DNA from: Sporosarcina ureae
Lineage (GTDB): Bacteria; Bacillota; Bacilli; Bacillales_A; Planococcaceae
Direction: 5' to 3'
DNA: 64,000 nt
Assembly (NCBI RefSeq): GCF_002109325.1
Contig: NZ_CP015348.1
Location: forward strand, 2,357,501 to 2,421,500
Shown here piece by piece: positions 25,848-35,169 of the stretch. The position numbers and the translations under genes were made by a program. Under the pieces are notes generated by a model. The model was not told the origin of the DNA. It searched no databases and worked only from the letters and a program-made list of their open reading frames with translations. The first letter of the stretch is position 1; each line of letters starts with the position of its first letter.

Positions 25848-27500
25848 TTATTGAATTTCGATCTGCTCAGCAGGCAACGGCATGCCGATGAAGTGACCTT
25901 GCATAGCATCAATGCCCATCTCTTTCAGCAATTCAAATTGCTGTTCATTGGCGACACCTTCTGCAATTGTATATAAGTTTAATTTCTTGGTAAGAAGAAT
26001 CAATCCTTCGATCAACTTTTGTGTCTTTGGATTGCTTAGCAACGCATCAATAAAGACGCGATCAATCTTCACGCTAGAAATCGGTAAATGTTGCAAGTAG
26101 CGCAATGATGCATATCCCGAACCAAAGTCGTCAAGCGTAAACTGCAAACCGAGTTTTTGCAGTTCTGACATTTGCCCCAGTACGGATTGCTCTTCTTCCG
26201 CTTTAAGTGCAAATTTCTCTGTGAATTCAAGATGTACTTTATGCGCAGGGCAACCGGTCTCATTTAAAATAGAAATCAAGCGATCTTTCCATTGCGGATT
26301 CAGTGATTCGCGAATGGACGAGTTAATAGAAATACTCATATCATTACCAATGCGATGCCATTTCGTCACGAACGTCATGGCTTCTTCTGCAACATAGGCG
26401 CCGATTTCTTCAATCAAGCCATTTTCTTCTGCAATGGGAATCAATTCGTCAGGACTGATGACACCTAAATCTTCATCTTCCCAGCGCACGAGTGCTTCGT
26501 AGCAAGTGATTTTATCGCTAGCCACATCGAGTTGAGGCTGATAAGCTACGTGTAATGAATTGCGATCGAGTGCGGTTAGCATCTTGCGGTCAATTTCCAA
26601 TCGTCGGTTCAGAATTTTATGGGACTGAGCAGAAAGGGATGCTATCCGCCCGCCACCTTGACTGATCACGTCATCCGCAGCTGTCATTGCCACTTTATAG
26701 AGTTGCATATATGTTTGTTGATCTTCTGGGAAACGTACGATCCCGCCACTGATCGATAGGGTCTGTGCGTTTTGGCTGAGGTAGACGGGCTGCTGCTTCA
26801 AGAAATCATAAAAACCTTGAATATACCAATCTCCGAAAGCTGTCAACACAACAAAGCTATTCGTATCGATACGCGCAATGGGGCTATCTTGGAAGTAGCG
26901 CTTTAGTCGGTTGGTAAATTCTTGGATCAGCTGTGTCTCAGATTCCTGGGATTGCAGCTCTTTCATAGTGAAATAATGATCAATTGTCAAATAGACGAAT
27001 GAAAAATGCGTGCCAGTTGTGATGGATTCATTGACTACTTGTTCCAACTTATGTCGGCTCATGAGTCCAGTTTCCACATCAATGAATGCAATTTCTCCTA
27101 AACGTTCCTGCAAGCGGATATCTTCTGTGATATCAAGCTCTAGGAAAAACACGGATTGCAGTTCGCCAAAATCAGAGAGGGTAGGAACAGCCAGTGTATT
27201 GACAAAGAACGGTTCGCCTACGCGAGTCATTTTTTCTACCTTGCCCACCCATGTTTTGCCGGACAATAAACGGTCCCAAATGGCATTCGCTATTTCCTGA
27301 CTTTCAGCTCGGTCGGAGAACATTTGCCAGAAGGATTTACCTATAATACGCTTAGGAGTCCAACCACTGACAGTTAGGTAATTTTGATTGGCATAGGTGA
27401 TTAGACCTTCGCCGTCTGTATGTGTAACTAATTGGTATCTATTAAGACTATCGACTAGTGCATGATGTTCGCTAGTCTCTGGTAAGCTAATTGTATGCAT
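25848..27500 (-). CDS. PAS - degenerate GGDEF - EAL domain protein (probable c-di-GMP phosphodiesterase)
   Basis: Protein of 550 residues without transmembrane helices. PAS domain about residues 15-125 (ITYANQNYLTVSGW). The GGDEF-like domain spans about 130-290. Its active-site motif is replaced by DTNSF in ARIDTNSFVVL, so cyclase activity is not expected. The EAL domain (about 295-550) keeps the metal and catalytic residues: YEALVRWE, LEFTE, DDFGSGYASL, VKIDR, IAEGV and QGHFIG. This predicts an active c-di-GMP hydrolase tuned by PAS and a non-catalytic GGDEF. ATG 27500 has AAGGAG seven bases upstream. Confidence 0.9.
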   Translation of the reverse strand: MHTISLPETSEHHALVDSLNRYQLVTHTDGEGLITYANQNYLTVSGWTPKRIIGKSFWQMFSDRAESQEIANAIWDRLLSGKTWVGKVEKMTRVGEPFFVNTLAVPTLSDFGELQSVFFLELDITEDIRLQERLGEIAFIDVETGLMSRHKLEQVVNESITTGTHFSFVYLTIDHYFTMKELQSQESETQLIQEFTNRLKRYFQDSPIARIDTNSFVVLTAFGDWYIQGFYDFLKQQPVYLSQNAQTLSISGGIVRFPEDQQTYMQLYKVAMTAADDVISQGGGRIASLSAQSHKILNRRLEIDRKMLTALDRNSLHVAYQPQLDVASDKITCYEALVRWEDEDLGVISPDELIPIAEENGLIEEIGAYVAEEAMTFVTKWHRIGNDMSISINSSIRESLNPQWKDRLISILNETGCPAHKVHLEFTEKFALKAEEEQSVLGQMSELQKLGLQFTLDDFGSGYASLRYLQHLPISSVKIDRVFIDALLSNPKTQKLIEGLILLTKKLNLYTIAEGVANEQQFELLKEMGIDAMQGHFIGMPLPAEQIEIQ

Positions 27501-27626
27501 AGAGATACTCCTTTCCAATCTACTATATAACTATTATAAAGCAAAACACCGTTGTGTCTATATCTTATATGTGAATTTTATACTATATAGTTTAAAAAAT
27601 AAGGAATTAGTTAGGGGTGACGGATA

Positions 27627-28574
27627 ATGTTGCGATTAAAAGGAATTATGATGATCGTTATAGGATCCATGTTGTGGGGAGCCACGGGACCCATGATGGA
27701 GTGGATTTTGAACCATAGTGAGATGTCTGTTTCTATGATGTTAATCCTACGTTTGACGATCGCAGGGGCTGTAGTTTTATTATTATTGAAAGCAAAAGGC
27801 ATACAAATTGGTCGCCCTATGAGGCAGAAGTTGTGGTTGCGTAAAATGGTGATGTTCGGTGTCATCGGGATGCTCGGTGTACAATACGGATTCGTTCAGA
27901 CGATTGCACACAGTGACGCAGTAGTGGCCACGTTATTCCAGTTCGTTGCACCCGTCTACATCATCATCTTATTATCTATTCTTCAAAGGTCCTTCCCGCC
28001 AGGCGGTCAAGTGATCGGAATGATCGTCGCGTTATTCGGTTTGATCCTACTATTAACAAATGGCTCGTTCTCAAGTATTTCATTGGATACTACCGCAATT
28101 GTGTGGGGCGTCATTGTAGGGTTTGCATTCACATTCTATACATTATATCCTGTCGTACTTATGGCAGAGTGGGGTGTATTACTTGTCGTCGGCTGGGGTA
28201 TGTTCATTGGAGGAGTCACTTTATTCATCATCAATTTACCGATGTTCTTCATGAACCTAGGTGTTCTGCTTAACGGCCCAGCGATGGGGATGTTGTTACT
28301 TGTGATCATTATGGGAACGCTAGCATTTATTATGTTCCTGCATAGTATGACGTTCATTTCTCCTGTTGAAACAAGCGTGCTTTCCTGCTTCGAGCCACTG
28401 ACAGCAGCTATCGTCTCCGTACTATGGCTTGGCCAAACGATGGGTGTCTGGCAAATTAGTGGCGCAGCGGTCATGCTCGTCGGAGTCGTCTGGCTATCAG
28501 TCGGTGGTAATCGCAAGAAGAAAACCGCTCCACCGCCTGAAGCCTATCAGGAGTATGACCATAGCGAAGTGTAG
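27627..28574 (+). CDS. EamA/DMT-superfamily transporter
   Basis: Ten-helix drug/metabolite transporter of 315 residues with two EamA repeats. The first opens GSMLWGATGPMMEW; the second contains WGVIVGFAFTFYTLYPV and ends FEPLTAAIVSVLWLGQTMGVWQ. It finishes with a basic, Pro-rich cytoplasmic tail. AGGGGTGA precedes the ATG. Divergent from the EAL gene. Likely exports a small metabolite or amino acid; the substrate is not assignable. Confidence 0.88.
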   Translation: MLRLKGIMMIVIGSMLWGATGPMMEWILNHSEMSVSMMLILRLTIAGAVVLLLLKAKGIQIGRPMRQKLWLRKMVMFGVIGMLGVQYGFVQTIAHSDAVVATLFQFVAPVYIIILLSILQRSFPPGGQVIGMIVALFGLILLLTNGSFSSISLDTTAIVWGVIVGFAFTFYTLYPVVLMAEWGVLLVVGWGMFIGGVTLFIINLPMFFMNLGVLLNGPAMGMLLLVIIMGTLAFIMFLHSMTFISPVETSVLSCFEPLTAAIVSVLWLGQTMGVWQISGAAVMLVGVVWLSVGGNRKKKTAPPPEAYQEYDHSEV

Positions 28575-28646
28575 GTCTTCGTCTGTACACGTAGTCATTT
28601 CATATGACATAATGAATGGAATGACAGCGAGTAAGAGGTGACCTAT

Positions 28647-30365
28647 ATGAAGACAGTTTTCCGTTACGCACTTCCTTATAAATGGCCGATGTTCATTGCT
28701 ATTGTACTAATGTTACTCGAACTATCGGTCGAATTAATTCAGCCATTGCTAATTGGTCGAATTATAGATGATGGAATTATGAAAGAAGACTTGAACACTG
28801 TTCTAGTGTGGGGAAGTGTCATGATGGCTTTAGCTTTCTTGGCGCTTATTACAGGTGTTGTCAATTCTTATTTCGCAGCGCATGCGGCACAAAGCTTTGG
28901 TTATGATCTAAGACAGGCTTTGTTTCAGCGTGTTCAAACGTTTTCGTTGGCAGCATTTTTGCGCTTTCCGACGTCAAGTCTTATTACACGTCTGACAAGT
29001 GACGTGACGCTTGCACAAAACGCACTCTTTATGGGATTGCGTATTATGGCCCGCGCGCCGTTGATGGTAATCGGAAGCTTAATTATGGCATTCGTTGTCA
29101 GTCCTAGGCTCGCGATATTTCTACTGATTGGTGCGCCATTCTTAGCTGTGTTTCTTATTATCATGGCACGAAAAGGCGTCCGTTTATTCGGCTTGGTTCA
29201 GCGTCGTTTAGATGGAGTAAATCAACTCGTGCAAGAAAATCTACAAGCGGTTCGTCTCATTAAAGCCTATTTGCGAGGTGTTTTTGAAACGAACCGTTTT
29301 TCAAAAGCAGCCGGCGCACTGAAGAAAGATAGTGTCCGCGCCATGCGATTGATGGAACTGATTTTGCCTGTCTTGTTGTTTATCATGAACGTTAGCTTTA
29401 TGGCAGTACTTTGGTTCGGTGCAGATGAAGTTCGTAATTCAGGAATGCCTGTCGGAGACGTCGTAGCGGTCGTTAACTACACGATGCGTATGACCAGTGC
29501 ATTTTCAATGTTTTCCTTTTTAATTGTAATCTTCTCCCGTGCAAAAGCATCTTCCGAACGAATGGAAGAATTGCTAGTGGCTGACGATGAACTTGAACAG
29601 CTTGAGATTGGCGACAATCGTCCACGAGGTGCAGCGTCTGTCCGTTTTGAACATGTATCCTTCCGCTATCCAGGAACTACGGAAGACGTGCTGAAAGACG
29701 TATCGTTTGAAGTTCCAGCGGGCGGAAAGCTTGTCATCATGGGCGCTACTGGATCAGGTAAATCTACGATGCTTCAATTATTACCGCGTATGTTCACAGT
29801 TACTGAAGGTGCTGTGTGGATTGACGGCAAGTACATAGAAGAATGGCCGCTTGACACGTTGCGTAATTTGATCGGCTATGTGCCCCAGCAATCGATGCTG
29901 TTTACTGGCTCCATAGCAGAAAATTTATCATGGGGTAAACCGGATGCCACAGCGAATGAAATTGAAGAGGCTGCTAAAAAGGCACAAATTCATTCATCGA
30001 TCATGCACTTTTCAGAAGGGTATGAAACACGTGTTGGACAACGTGGAGTCAATTTATCAGGCGGTCAGAAGCAGCGCCTATCCATTGCACGCGCATTGAT
30101 CCGTAAGCCATCCTTATTGATTTTAGATGACAGCACAAGTGCACTCGACGTTAAAACAGAGTCGGCACTGTGGGAAGCCTTGCGTGAAGAAGATACGACG
30201 ATGTTCATCGTCACCCAAAAGATTCAAACTGCTCAAATAGCTGATGCGATTTTATTATTGTCAGATGGCAAAATAGCTGGCTATGGCACACATGAAGAAC
30301 TATTAGAGACTTCCTCGTTCTACCGAGAGATTGCAGAATCGCAACAGAATGGGGGAGTGGCATGA
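28647..30365 (+). CDS. Heterodimeric ABC exporter, degenerate-site subunit (YfiB-like)
   Basis: Half-transporter of 572 residues: six transmembrane helices (about 1-310), then an ATPase domain. Walker A is GATGSGKST, the signature is the canonical LSGGQKQRLS, Walker B is LLILDDSTSALD with Asp where the catalytic Glu should be, and the H-loop reads VTQKIQ with Gln in place of His. This is the degenerate-site half of an asymmetric pair with the next gene. ATG 28647 has AAGAGGTGA upstream; GTG 28638 lies within the SD. Overlaps the next gene by four bases. Resembles B. subtilis YfiB in length. Confidence 0.9.
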   Translation: MKTVFRYALPYKWPMFIAIVLMLLELSVELIQPLLIGRIIDDGIMKEDLNTVLVWGSVMMALAFLALITGVVNSYFAAHAAQSFGYDLRQALFQRVQTFSLAAFLRFPTSSLITRLTSDVTLAQNALFMGLRIMARAPLMVIGSLIMAFVVSPRLAIFLLIGAPFLAVFLIIMARKGVRLFGLVQRRLDGVNQLVQENLQAVRLIKAYLRGVFETNRFSKAAGALKKDSVRAMRLMELILPVLLFIMNVSFMAVLWFGADEVRNSGMPVGDVVAVVNYTMRMTSAFSMFSFLIVIFSRAKASSERMEELLVADDELEQLEIGDNRPRGAASVRFEHVSFRYPGTTEDVLKDVSFEVPAGGKLVIMGATGSGKSTMLQLLPRMFTVTEGAVWIDGKYIEEWPLDTLRNLIGYVPQQSMLFTGSIAENLSWGKPDATANEIEEAAKKAQIHSSIMHFSEGYETRVGQRGVNLSGGQKQRLSIARALIRKPSLLILDDSTSALDVKTESALWEALREEDTTMFIVTQKIQTAQIADAILLLSDGKIAGYGTHEELLETSSFYREIAESQQNGGVA

Positions 30366-32164
30366 TGCGAAAACCATTTGGCTATGAACCTATTATTCAA
30401 AAAAACGATTTATCAAAAGTACAGCGTAAAAAAGTTCAGAAGGCGGGTAATTGGAAATCCGTTCTCACGCGTATTTGGCAGTTGATTGACCAACAACGTA
30501 GTTTACTCCTCACTGTACTGGCACTCGTTTTTGTTAGTTCCGGACTTGCGCTACTTGGTCCGTTGATGATCGGAAATATTATCGACCATTTCATCATTCC
30601 GAAAGAAGTGGACGGGCTAAGCCTACAGATTGGTTTATTGTTACTTGTCTATGCGGGCTTCTCTTTGTCTACGTATTTTCAAAACTACTGGATGGTCGGC
30701 ATCGCGCAGCAAACGGTGTATCGTATGCGCACGCAATTATTTGGTCATCTACAGAAGTTGCCCATCCGTTTCTTTGATAAACGACAACACGGTGAACTAA
30801 TGAGTCGCGTGACGAACGACATTGAGAACGTTAGCCAAACATTGAATTCTTCATTGATCCAAGTGTTTTCCAGTGTACTGACACTAGTGGGTACAGTATC
30901 GATTATGCTCTATCTCAGTCCTTTATTAACGTTACTGACGATGATTATTGTTCCGTTAATGTTTTTTGCGATGCGATGGATCACTCGGCGGACAAGCATT
31001 CTATTTAAAGAACAGCAACGCGCAATCGGTGAATTAAACGGCATGATTGAAGAAACTGTCTCGGGCCAACGAGTCGTCAAGGCGTTTTCGCAGGAACAGA
31101 ACGTCATGGAAGAGTTCGCACAGAAAAGCGAGCATCTTCGAACGGCAGGCTTCTGGGCTCAGACGTATTCAGGTTTCATTCCGAAAGTCATGAACACGCT
31201 CAATAATATGTCATTTGCAATAGTCGCAGGAGTCGGGGGACTGCTAGCGGTGACAGGATCTGGCGGTGTAACGGTCGGGACGATTGTTATATTCAGTGAG
31301 TATGCAAGACAATTTACGCGACCTCTGAACGATCTTGCCAATCAATTTAACACGGTACTCTCCGCTATCGCGGGAGCAGAGCGAGTGTTTGCGATCATGG
31401 ATGAACCGGTCGAAAAAGATGAAGCAACTCAACAGACCGAAACATTACACGGTGATGTCGAATTTCGTGATGTGACATTCGGTTACGAAGAGGAAGCGAT
31501 CATCAAAAACCTTAGTTTCCACGTTCAATCAGGTGAAACAGCAGCCTTCGTTGGAGCGACAGGAGCAGGCAAGACCACTATTATGCAACTGCTATCCCGT
31601 TTTTATGAAGCGGATAGTGGGCAAATCTTACTCGACGGCATCCCGATCAACGAACTACCGCGCCAAACTGTGCGTAGTCAAATGGCTTTCGTCCTGCAAG
31701 ATCCGTTTTTATTTGAAGCGACCGTGCGCGAAAATATTCGTTATGGCCGACTTGACGCAACGGATGAAGAGGTGGAAGAGGCCGCTAGAAAAGCCAATGC
31801 CCATAGCTTCATCAACAAGTTATCGATGGGCTATGATACGGTGCTGACAGCGGGTGGCGAAGAGATTTCACAAGGTCAAAAGCAGCTGCTATCCATCGCC
31901 CGCGCATTAGTGGCGGATCCGACGTTGCTGTTGCTGGACGAGGCAACAAGTAGTATCGATACCGTGACGGAGCTAGCAATTCAAGAAGCGCTCGAGCGCC
32001 TGATAGAAGGAAGAACCAGTTTCGTCATCGCCCATCGTCTGAACACGATCAAGCAAGCAGACAAAATCTTTGTACTCGCAGATGGTGAGCTACTTGAGTC
32101 AGGCAGTCACGAAGAACTATTGGAACGTAGAGGCGTGTTTTATGGGATGTTGAATCATGATTGA
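30362..32164 (+). CDS. Heterodimeric ABC exporter, canonical-site subunit (YfiC-like)
   Basis: Half-transporter of 600 residues with a basic N-terminal extension, six helices, and an ATPase domain. Walker A GATGAGKTT, Walker B LLLLDEATSSID with the catalytic Glu, and the H-loop VIAHRLNT are intact, but the signature reads ISQGQKQLLS instead of LSGGQ. So the consensus ATP site uses this Walker A/B with the partner's LSGGQ, and the degenerate site uses the partner's D/Q with this SQGQ. ATG 30362 overlaps the partner stop as ATGA. Probable multidrug or lipid exporter. Confidence 0.9.
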   Translation: MMRKPFGYEPIIQKNDLSKVQRKKVQKAGNWKSVLTRIWQLIDQQRSLLLTVLALVFVSSGLALLGPLMIGNIIDHFIIPKEVDGLSLQIGLLLLVYAGFSLSTYFQNYWMVGIAQQTVYRMRTQLFGHLQKLPIRFFDKRQHGELMSRVTNDIENVSQTLNSSLIQVFSSVLTLVGTVSIMLYLSPLLTLLTMIIVPLMFFAMRWITRRTSILFKEQQRAIGELNGMIEETVSGQRVVKAFSQEQNVMEEFAQKSEHLRTAGFWAQTYSGFIPKVMNTLNNMSFAIVAGVGGLLAVTGSGGVTVGTIVIFSEYARQFTRPLNDLANQFNTVLSAIAGAERVFAIMDEPVEKDEATQQTETLHGDVEFRDVTFGYEEEAIIKNLSFHVQSGETAAFVGATGAGKTTIMQLLSRFYEADSGQILLDGIPINELPRQTVRSQMAFVLQDPFLFEATVRENIRYGRLDATDEEVEEAARKANAHSFINKLSMGYDTVLTAGGEEISQGQKQLLSIARALVADPTLLLLDEATSSIDTVTELAIQEALERLIEGRTSFVIAHRLNTIKQADKIFVLADGELLESGSHEELLERRGVFYGMLNHD

Positions 32165-32189
32165 TGAGTGAAATGAAGTGAGGGAAGCT

Positions 32190-32238
32190 GCTCAAGTCGA
32201 GCCTATGGGAAAGCGTCCGCCTGGAACGCAGATCAACG
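32190..32238 (-). repeat. Half-copy of dispersed element (R4)
   Basis: Only one arm remains: ATGGGAAAGCGTCCGCC then TGGAACGCAGATCAAC, with a trace of the CTCAAG central stem on its left. Equivalent to the left half of R1 in reverse orientation. Confidence 0.6.
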
Positions 32239-32274
32239 TTGCTTTCACCCTCACCCAACTGTCTAATTCCAAAC

Positions 32275-32313
32275 AAAAACAAGCCATCTATCCAATGCCG
32301 GATAAATGGCTTG
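32275..32313 (-). terminator. Terminator of the YusW-like lipoprotein gene
   Basis: Stem ACAAGCCATTTATCC with GGATAGATGGCTTGT (G-U pairs), followed on the minus strand by TTTTTG. Confidence 0.8.
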
Positions 32314-32323
32314 TTCCATGTTA

Positions 32324-32788
32324 TTACTTCTTATCATCAATATTTAGGGACTTGTCGTCTGTAAAGTCTACATCCAACTTAAACTCATCATAATCATCAA
32401 GACCATACCACTGCAGAATGCGATCAATCGCTTCTTCTTTTGTAGTGCCACTATCAATCAAAATCTCCATAAACATCTTATGCATATCGTCAATTGCTTC
32501 ATTACCTTCGAGATCAACTTCTTGGAATTCGTTGACATACTCTGCATCGCCAGGCTTTACATCCTCATAATCGGTTTCGATTTTCTTATCATCTTTCTTG
32601 ATCGTCAAATCGAAATCTGTGAAGCCGTATCCGTCGCCTGTATTCATCGTACTGCCTTCACTTTCACCTTCAATACTTACCGCATCATCGTTGTTCGGTG
32701 CTTCGTCTTTTGACGCGCAACCGCCTAGAAGTAAAATAGATGAAACCCCTGCAATGGATAACATTCGCATTAATGACATAAGCGCCAC
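32324..32788 (-). CDS. Small acidic lipoprotein, YusW-like
   Basis: Lipoprotein of about 154 residues: short signal peptide with lipobox LLGGC (Cys24), then a low-complexity acidic linker and a compact domain containing FDLTIKKDDKKIETDYE and a C-terminal helical region EEAIDRILQWYGLDDYDEF. The domain resembles the YusW family seen as lipoproteins in Bacillales. The start is either GTG 32788 or ATG 32779; the SD is weak for both. Extracytoplasmic, function unknown. Confidence 0.72.
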   Translation of the reverse strand: MALMSLMRMLSIAGVSSILLLGGCASKDEAPNNDDAVSIEGESEGSTMNTGDGYGFTDFDLTIKKDDKKIETDYEDVKPGDAEYVNEFQEVDLEGNEAIDDMHKMFMEILIDSGTTKEEAIDRILQWYGLDDYDEFKLDVDFTDDKSLNIDDKK

Positions 32789-32888
32789 ACTTTCTAAAGT
32801 GTATACTACTTATATTATCACCTAAAAAGAGGGATCTTAAACCCGAACTGCTTTATTTAGGGGCTGTGAAAGCAGAGTAAAGATACAA

Positions 32889-33908
32889 TTAGTGATATTT
32901 GCGCTCTGAAATCGAACCAAGCATCTGTCGAATCGGTAAAACTTGTCCGCTTGGTAGTCGAACTTTCCCGTGGTAATAACCGACATATTGATTGATCGAC
33001 ATCTTCCGTACGAGATAATGATCAAGTGTGGAGCTGTGGAAAAATGGTTTGAATGTCAATTGAATGTCATCTGAAAACTTTGTTTGGATCTTCCAAGTAC
33101 TTTTCGGATTTTCTTTATCGCTCTCAAATAATACATCCTCGTGAATCTTATGCATTGTGCCTTCCACGAAGACAGCGTTTTCTGTTAATCCGGTACCATC
33201 TGTCCAACTACCACCAAAATTTAATCCAACACGTTTGCCGCTTGTACGCTGCGAGGCCATTGCCCACTCCCAATTCGTTCGGGTATTCCACACACCACGA
33301 CCATAATCATAAACGGCGAAACTGTAATACGGATTGAAGTCATAGCGACGATCGCCAATGCGTACATATCCACCGGTCGGCATAATTGAATGTTTAGAAG
33401 TGAAATGGAACGAGTCACGGTTTTTCGGAATCACTACATTCAATGACTCGTCCTTCTCCGGATGAATAATATGCAAATCCGCGTGTAATACTTCATTGTC
33501 GAAATCAGGGATAAGGACAGATAAATGTGTTTCACCTTGCATGTGAACAAGTTGAACCGTAATATCGTCATGTACAAACTTGATGCTTTCAAGTGCCTCT
33601 TCTGGCATTTTTACACGTCTCGCAAAAGGCAGGGTTACGTGCTTTTCATAGAAACGCTGTGTTTCATAATTCAGTATGTAAATGAGGCAAATTGCTTTAT
33701 GATCCAGGTGTACAATCGAGGCAGACAATAAGAGATCTTCCCCGTAGACGCACCAATGATTCCAGCGCTTCTTTTTCATGAACTGACCTTTTAAGTTGCT
33801 TCTCACTAAAGGGCTGCGTGCGTATCCTATTGATTCAGGATTCAGAAGTCCCTTGGAGTTGCACAGAGGTACAGTTTCATCCAACTCTTTCTCTTCATGC
33901 TGCATCAT
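32889..33908 (-). CDS. DUF2804 domain-containing protein
   Basis: Cytosolic protein of about 339 residues. The hallmark of DUF2804 is the segment YDYGRGVWNTRTNWEWA near residue 215, with GKRVGLNFGGSWTDGTG after it and mostly beta structure throughout. AAAGGTGG stands before ATG 33908. It is divergent from the tRNA-Ala gene. The family is thought to relate to lipocalin-like or hydratase folds, but no role is established here. Confidence 0.85.
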   Translation of the reverse strand: MMQHEEKELDETVPLCNSKGLLNPESIGYARSPLVRSNLKGQFMKKKRWNHWCVYGEDLLLSASIVHLDHKAICLIYILNYETQRFYEKHVTLPFARRVKMPEEALESIKFVHDDITVQLVHMQGETHLSVLIPDFDNEVLHADLHIIHPEKDESLNVVIPKNRDSFHFTSKHSIMPTGGYVRIGDRRYDFNPYYSFAVYDYGRGVWNTRTNWEWAMASQRTSGKRVGLNFGGSWTDGTGLTENAVFVEGTMHKIHEDVLFESDKENPKSTWKIQTKFSDDIQLTFKPFFHSSTLDHYLVRKMSINQYVGYYHGKVRLPSGQVLPIRQMLGSISERKYH

Positions 33909-33978
33909 ATTAACCACCTTTCTTGCCTATTGTTTTTTAAACGAACAGTTGATATACTCTATATTGTATCAGATACGA

Positions 33979-34051
33979 GGGGCATTAGCTCAGCTGGGAG
34001 AGCGTCGCGCTGGCAGTGCGAAGGTCAGGGGTTCGAGCCCCCTATGCTCCA
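33979..34051 (+). tRNA. tRNA-Ala (anticodon GGC)
   Basis: A full cloverleaf of 73 nt. Acceptor GGGGCAT pairs with ATGCTCC, the D-loop is AGCTCAGCTGGGAGAGC, the anticodon stem TCGCG/TGCGA closes loop CTGGCAG (anticodon GGC, reading GCC/GCU), and the T arm is AGGGGTTCGAGCCCCC. Discriminator A; CCA is not encoded. Solitary, with its own terminator downstream. Confidence 0.96.
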
Positions 34052-34063
34052 TTAAAGTAGTAG

Positions 34064-34105
34064 CGGCAGTTCTTGAGAGAAATCTCAACGAACTGTCGTT
34101 TTTTT
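34064..34105 (+). terminator. Terminator of tRNA-Ala
   Basis: Stem CGGCAGTTC-TTGAGA with TCTCAA-CGAACTGTCG (one bulge), then seven Ts. The rest of 34106-34343 is AT-rich and holds no gene. Confidence 0.82.
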
Positions 34106-34343
34106 ATGTTGCTATCCCTTATAGATACCCCTAAATAGTATAGAATAAAACTTTTTTTGTTGTATATTTATTCATTATAACGTATATTGAGTACTAGAGT
34201 AAATAACTATTATAAGAGCTTGGCTACTGTATGAAGTATGCAAGTAACCGTATACATATACTTGTAGACAGATACTATTCATTATCTTATAATTATATCA
34301 ATTTAGAATATTTATACCAAACGAGAGAAAGCAGGGGAAATGT

Positions 34344-35168
34344 ATGAAGAAGATGTTTACAGCACTAGTACTAATTTTGGTATTGGTTGTAGCAGGTTGT
34401 AGCAGTAATGACGGCGGAGGGGCAAGTTCATCCGAGAAGTCTACATTAAAAAATATTAAAGACAACAAAAAACTGGTGATTGGAATTGCACCCGGTTATT
34501 TCCCTTTTGAAATGAAAAGTACAGAAGGCGGCTTTGTTGGGTATGATATCGATCTAGCAAATGCGGTAGGGGAAGCGCTGAAAACGGAAGTAGAGTTCAA
34601 GCAATTTGTATTTGATGGCTTAGTGCCAGCTTTGCAAACAGGCGAAGTGGACATGGTTATCGCAGGCATGACGATTCGTGGAGACCGTGCATTATCAGTC
34701 AGTATGTCGAATCCATATTACAAGACAGGTCAGGCCATCATGGTACCTGCAGCGAACAAAGGCATTAAATCATGGGAAGAGCTCGATGTAAAAGGTAAGA
34801 AGATTGCTGTAGGGATCGGAACTACAGGTGCTTTGCTTGCGAAATCTCAGTTTAAAAATGCGGAAGTAGTAGATTTTGAAGACTTCCCGTTAGCTGCTAC
34901 GACGATGGGTTCAGGACAAGCGGATGCTGTCGTCTATGACGAACCTGCAGTTGCAGTATGGCGCTTGGAGAACGAAGGGAAAGTTCATCAGATGGAAGGT
35001 TTATTATCTGCTGAGAACTTAGGGATAGCTGTAAAGAAAAATGATTTTGAAACAGTTCAATGGCTTAATTCATTCTTATTCAGCTATATCGACAGTCCAG
35101 AAGAGTTGGAATCAAGAAATCGTTGGTTCGAGGAAAGCGACTGGCTAGATAAGGTTTCAGGAGAATAA
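34344..35168 (+). CDS. Polar amino acid ABC transporter, substrate-binding lipoprotein
   Basis: Solute-binding protein family 3, 274 residues. Lipobox VVAGC with Cys19. Family signature segments are GYFPFEMKSTEGGFVGYDIDL near residue 50, GLVPALQTGEVDMVIAGMTI and IAVGIGTTGAL. AGGGG lies eight bases before the ATG. It heads a three-gene importer with permease and ATPase, an arrangement like artPQR or glnHPQ. Basic or polar amino acids are expected; exact specificity is not readable. Confidence 0.92.
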   Translation: MKKMFTALVLILVLVVAGCSSNDGGGASSSEKSTLKNIKDNKKLVIGIAPGYFPFEMKSTEGGFVGYDIDLANAVGEALKTEVEFKQFVFDGLVPALQTGEVDMVIAGMTIRGDRALSVSMSNPYYKTGQAIMVPAANKGIKSWEELDVKGKKIAVGIGTTGALLAKSQFKNAEVVDFEDFPLAATTMGSGQADAVVYDEPAVAVWRLENEGKVHQMEGLLSAENLGIAVKKNDFETVQWLNSFLFSYIDSPEELESRNRWFEESDWLDKVSGE

Positions 35169-35169
35169 T

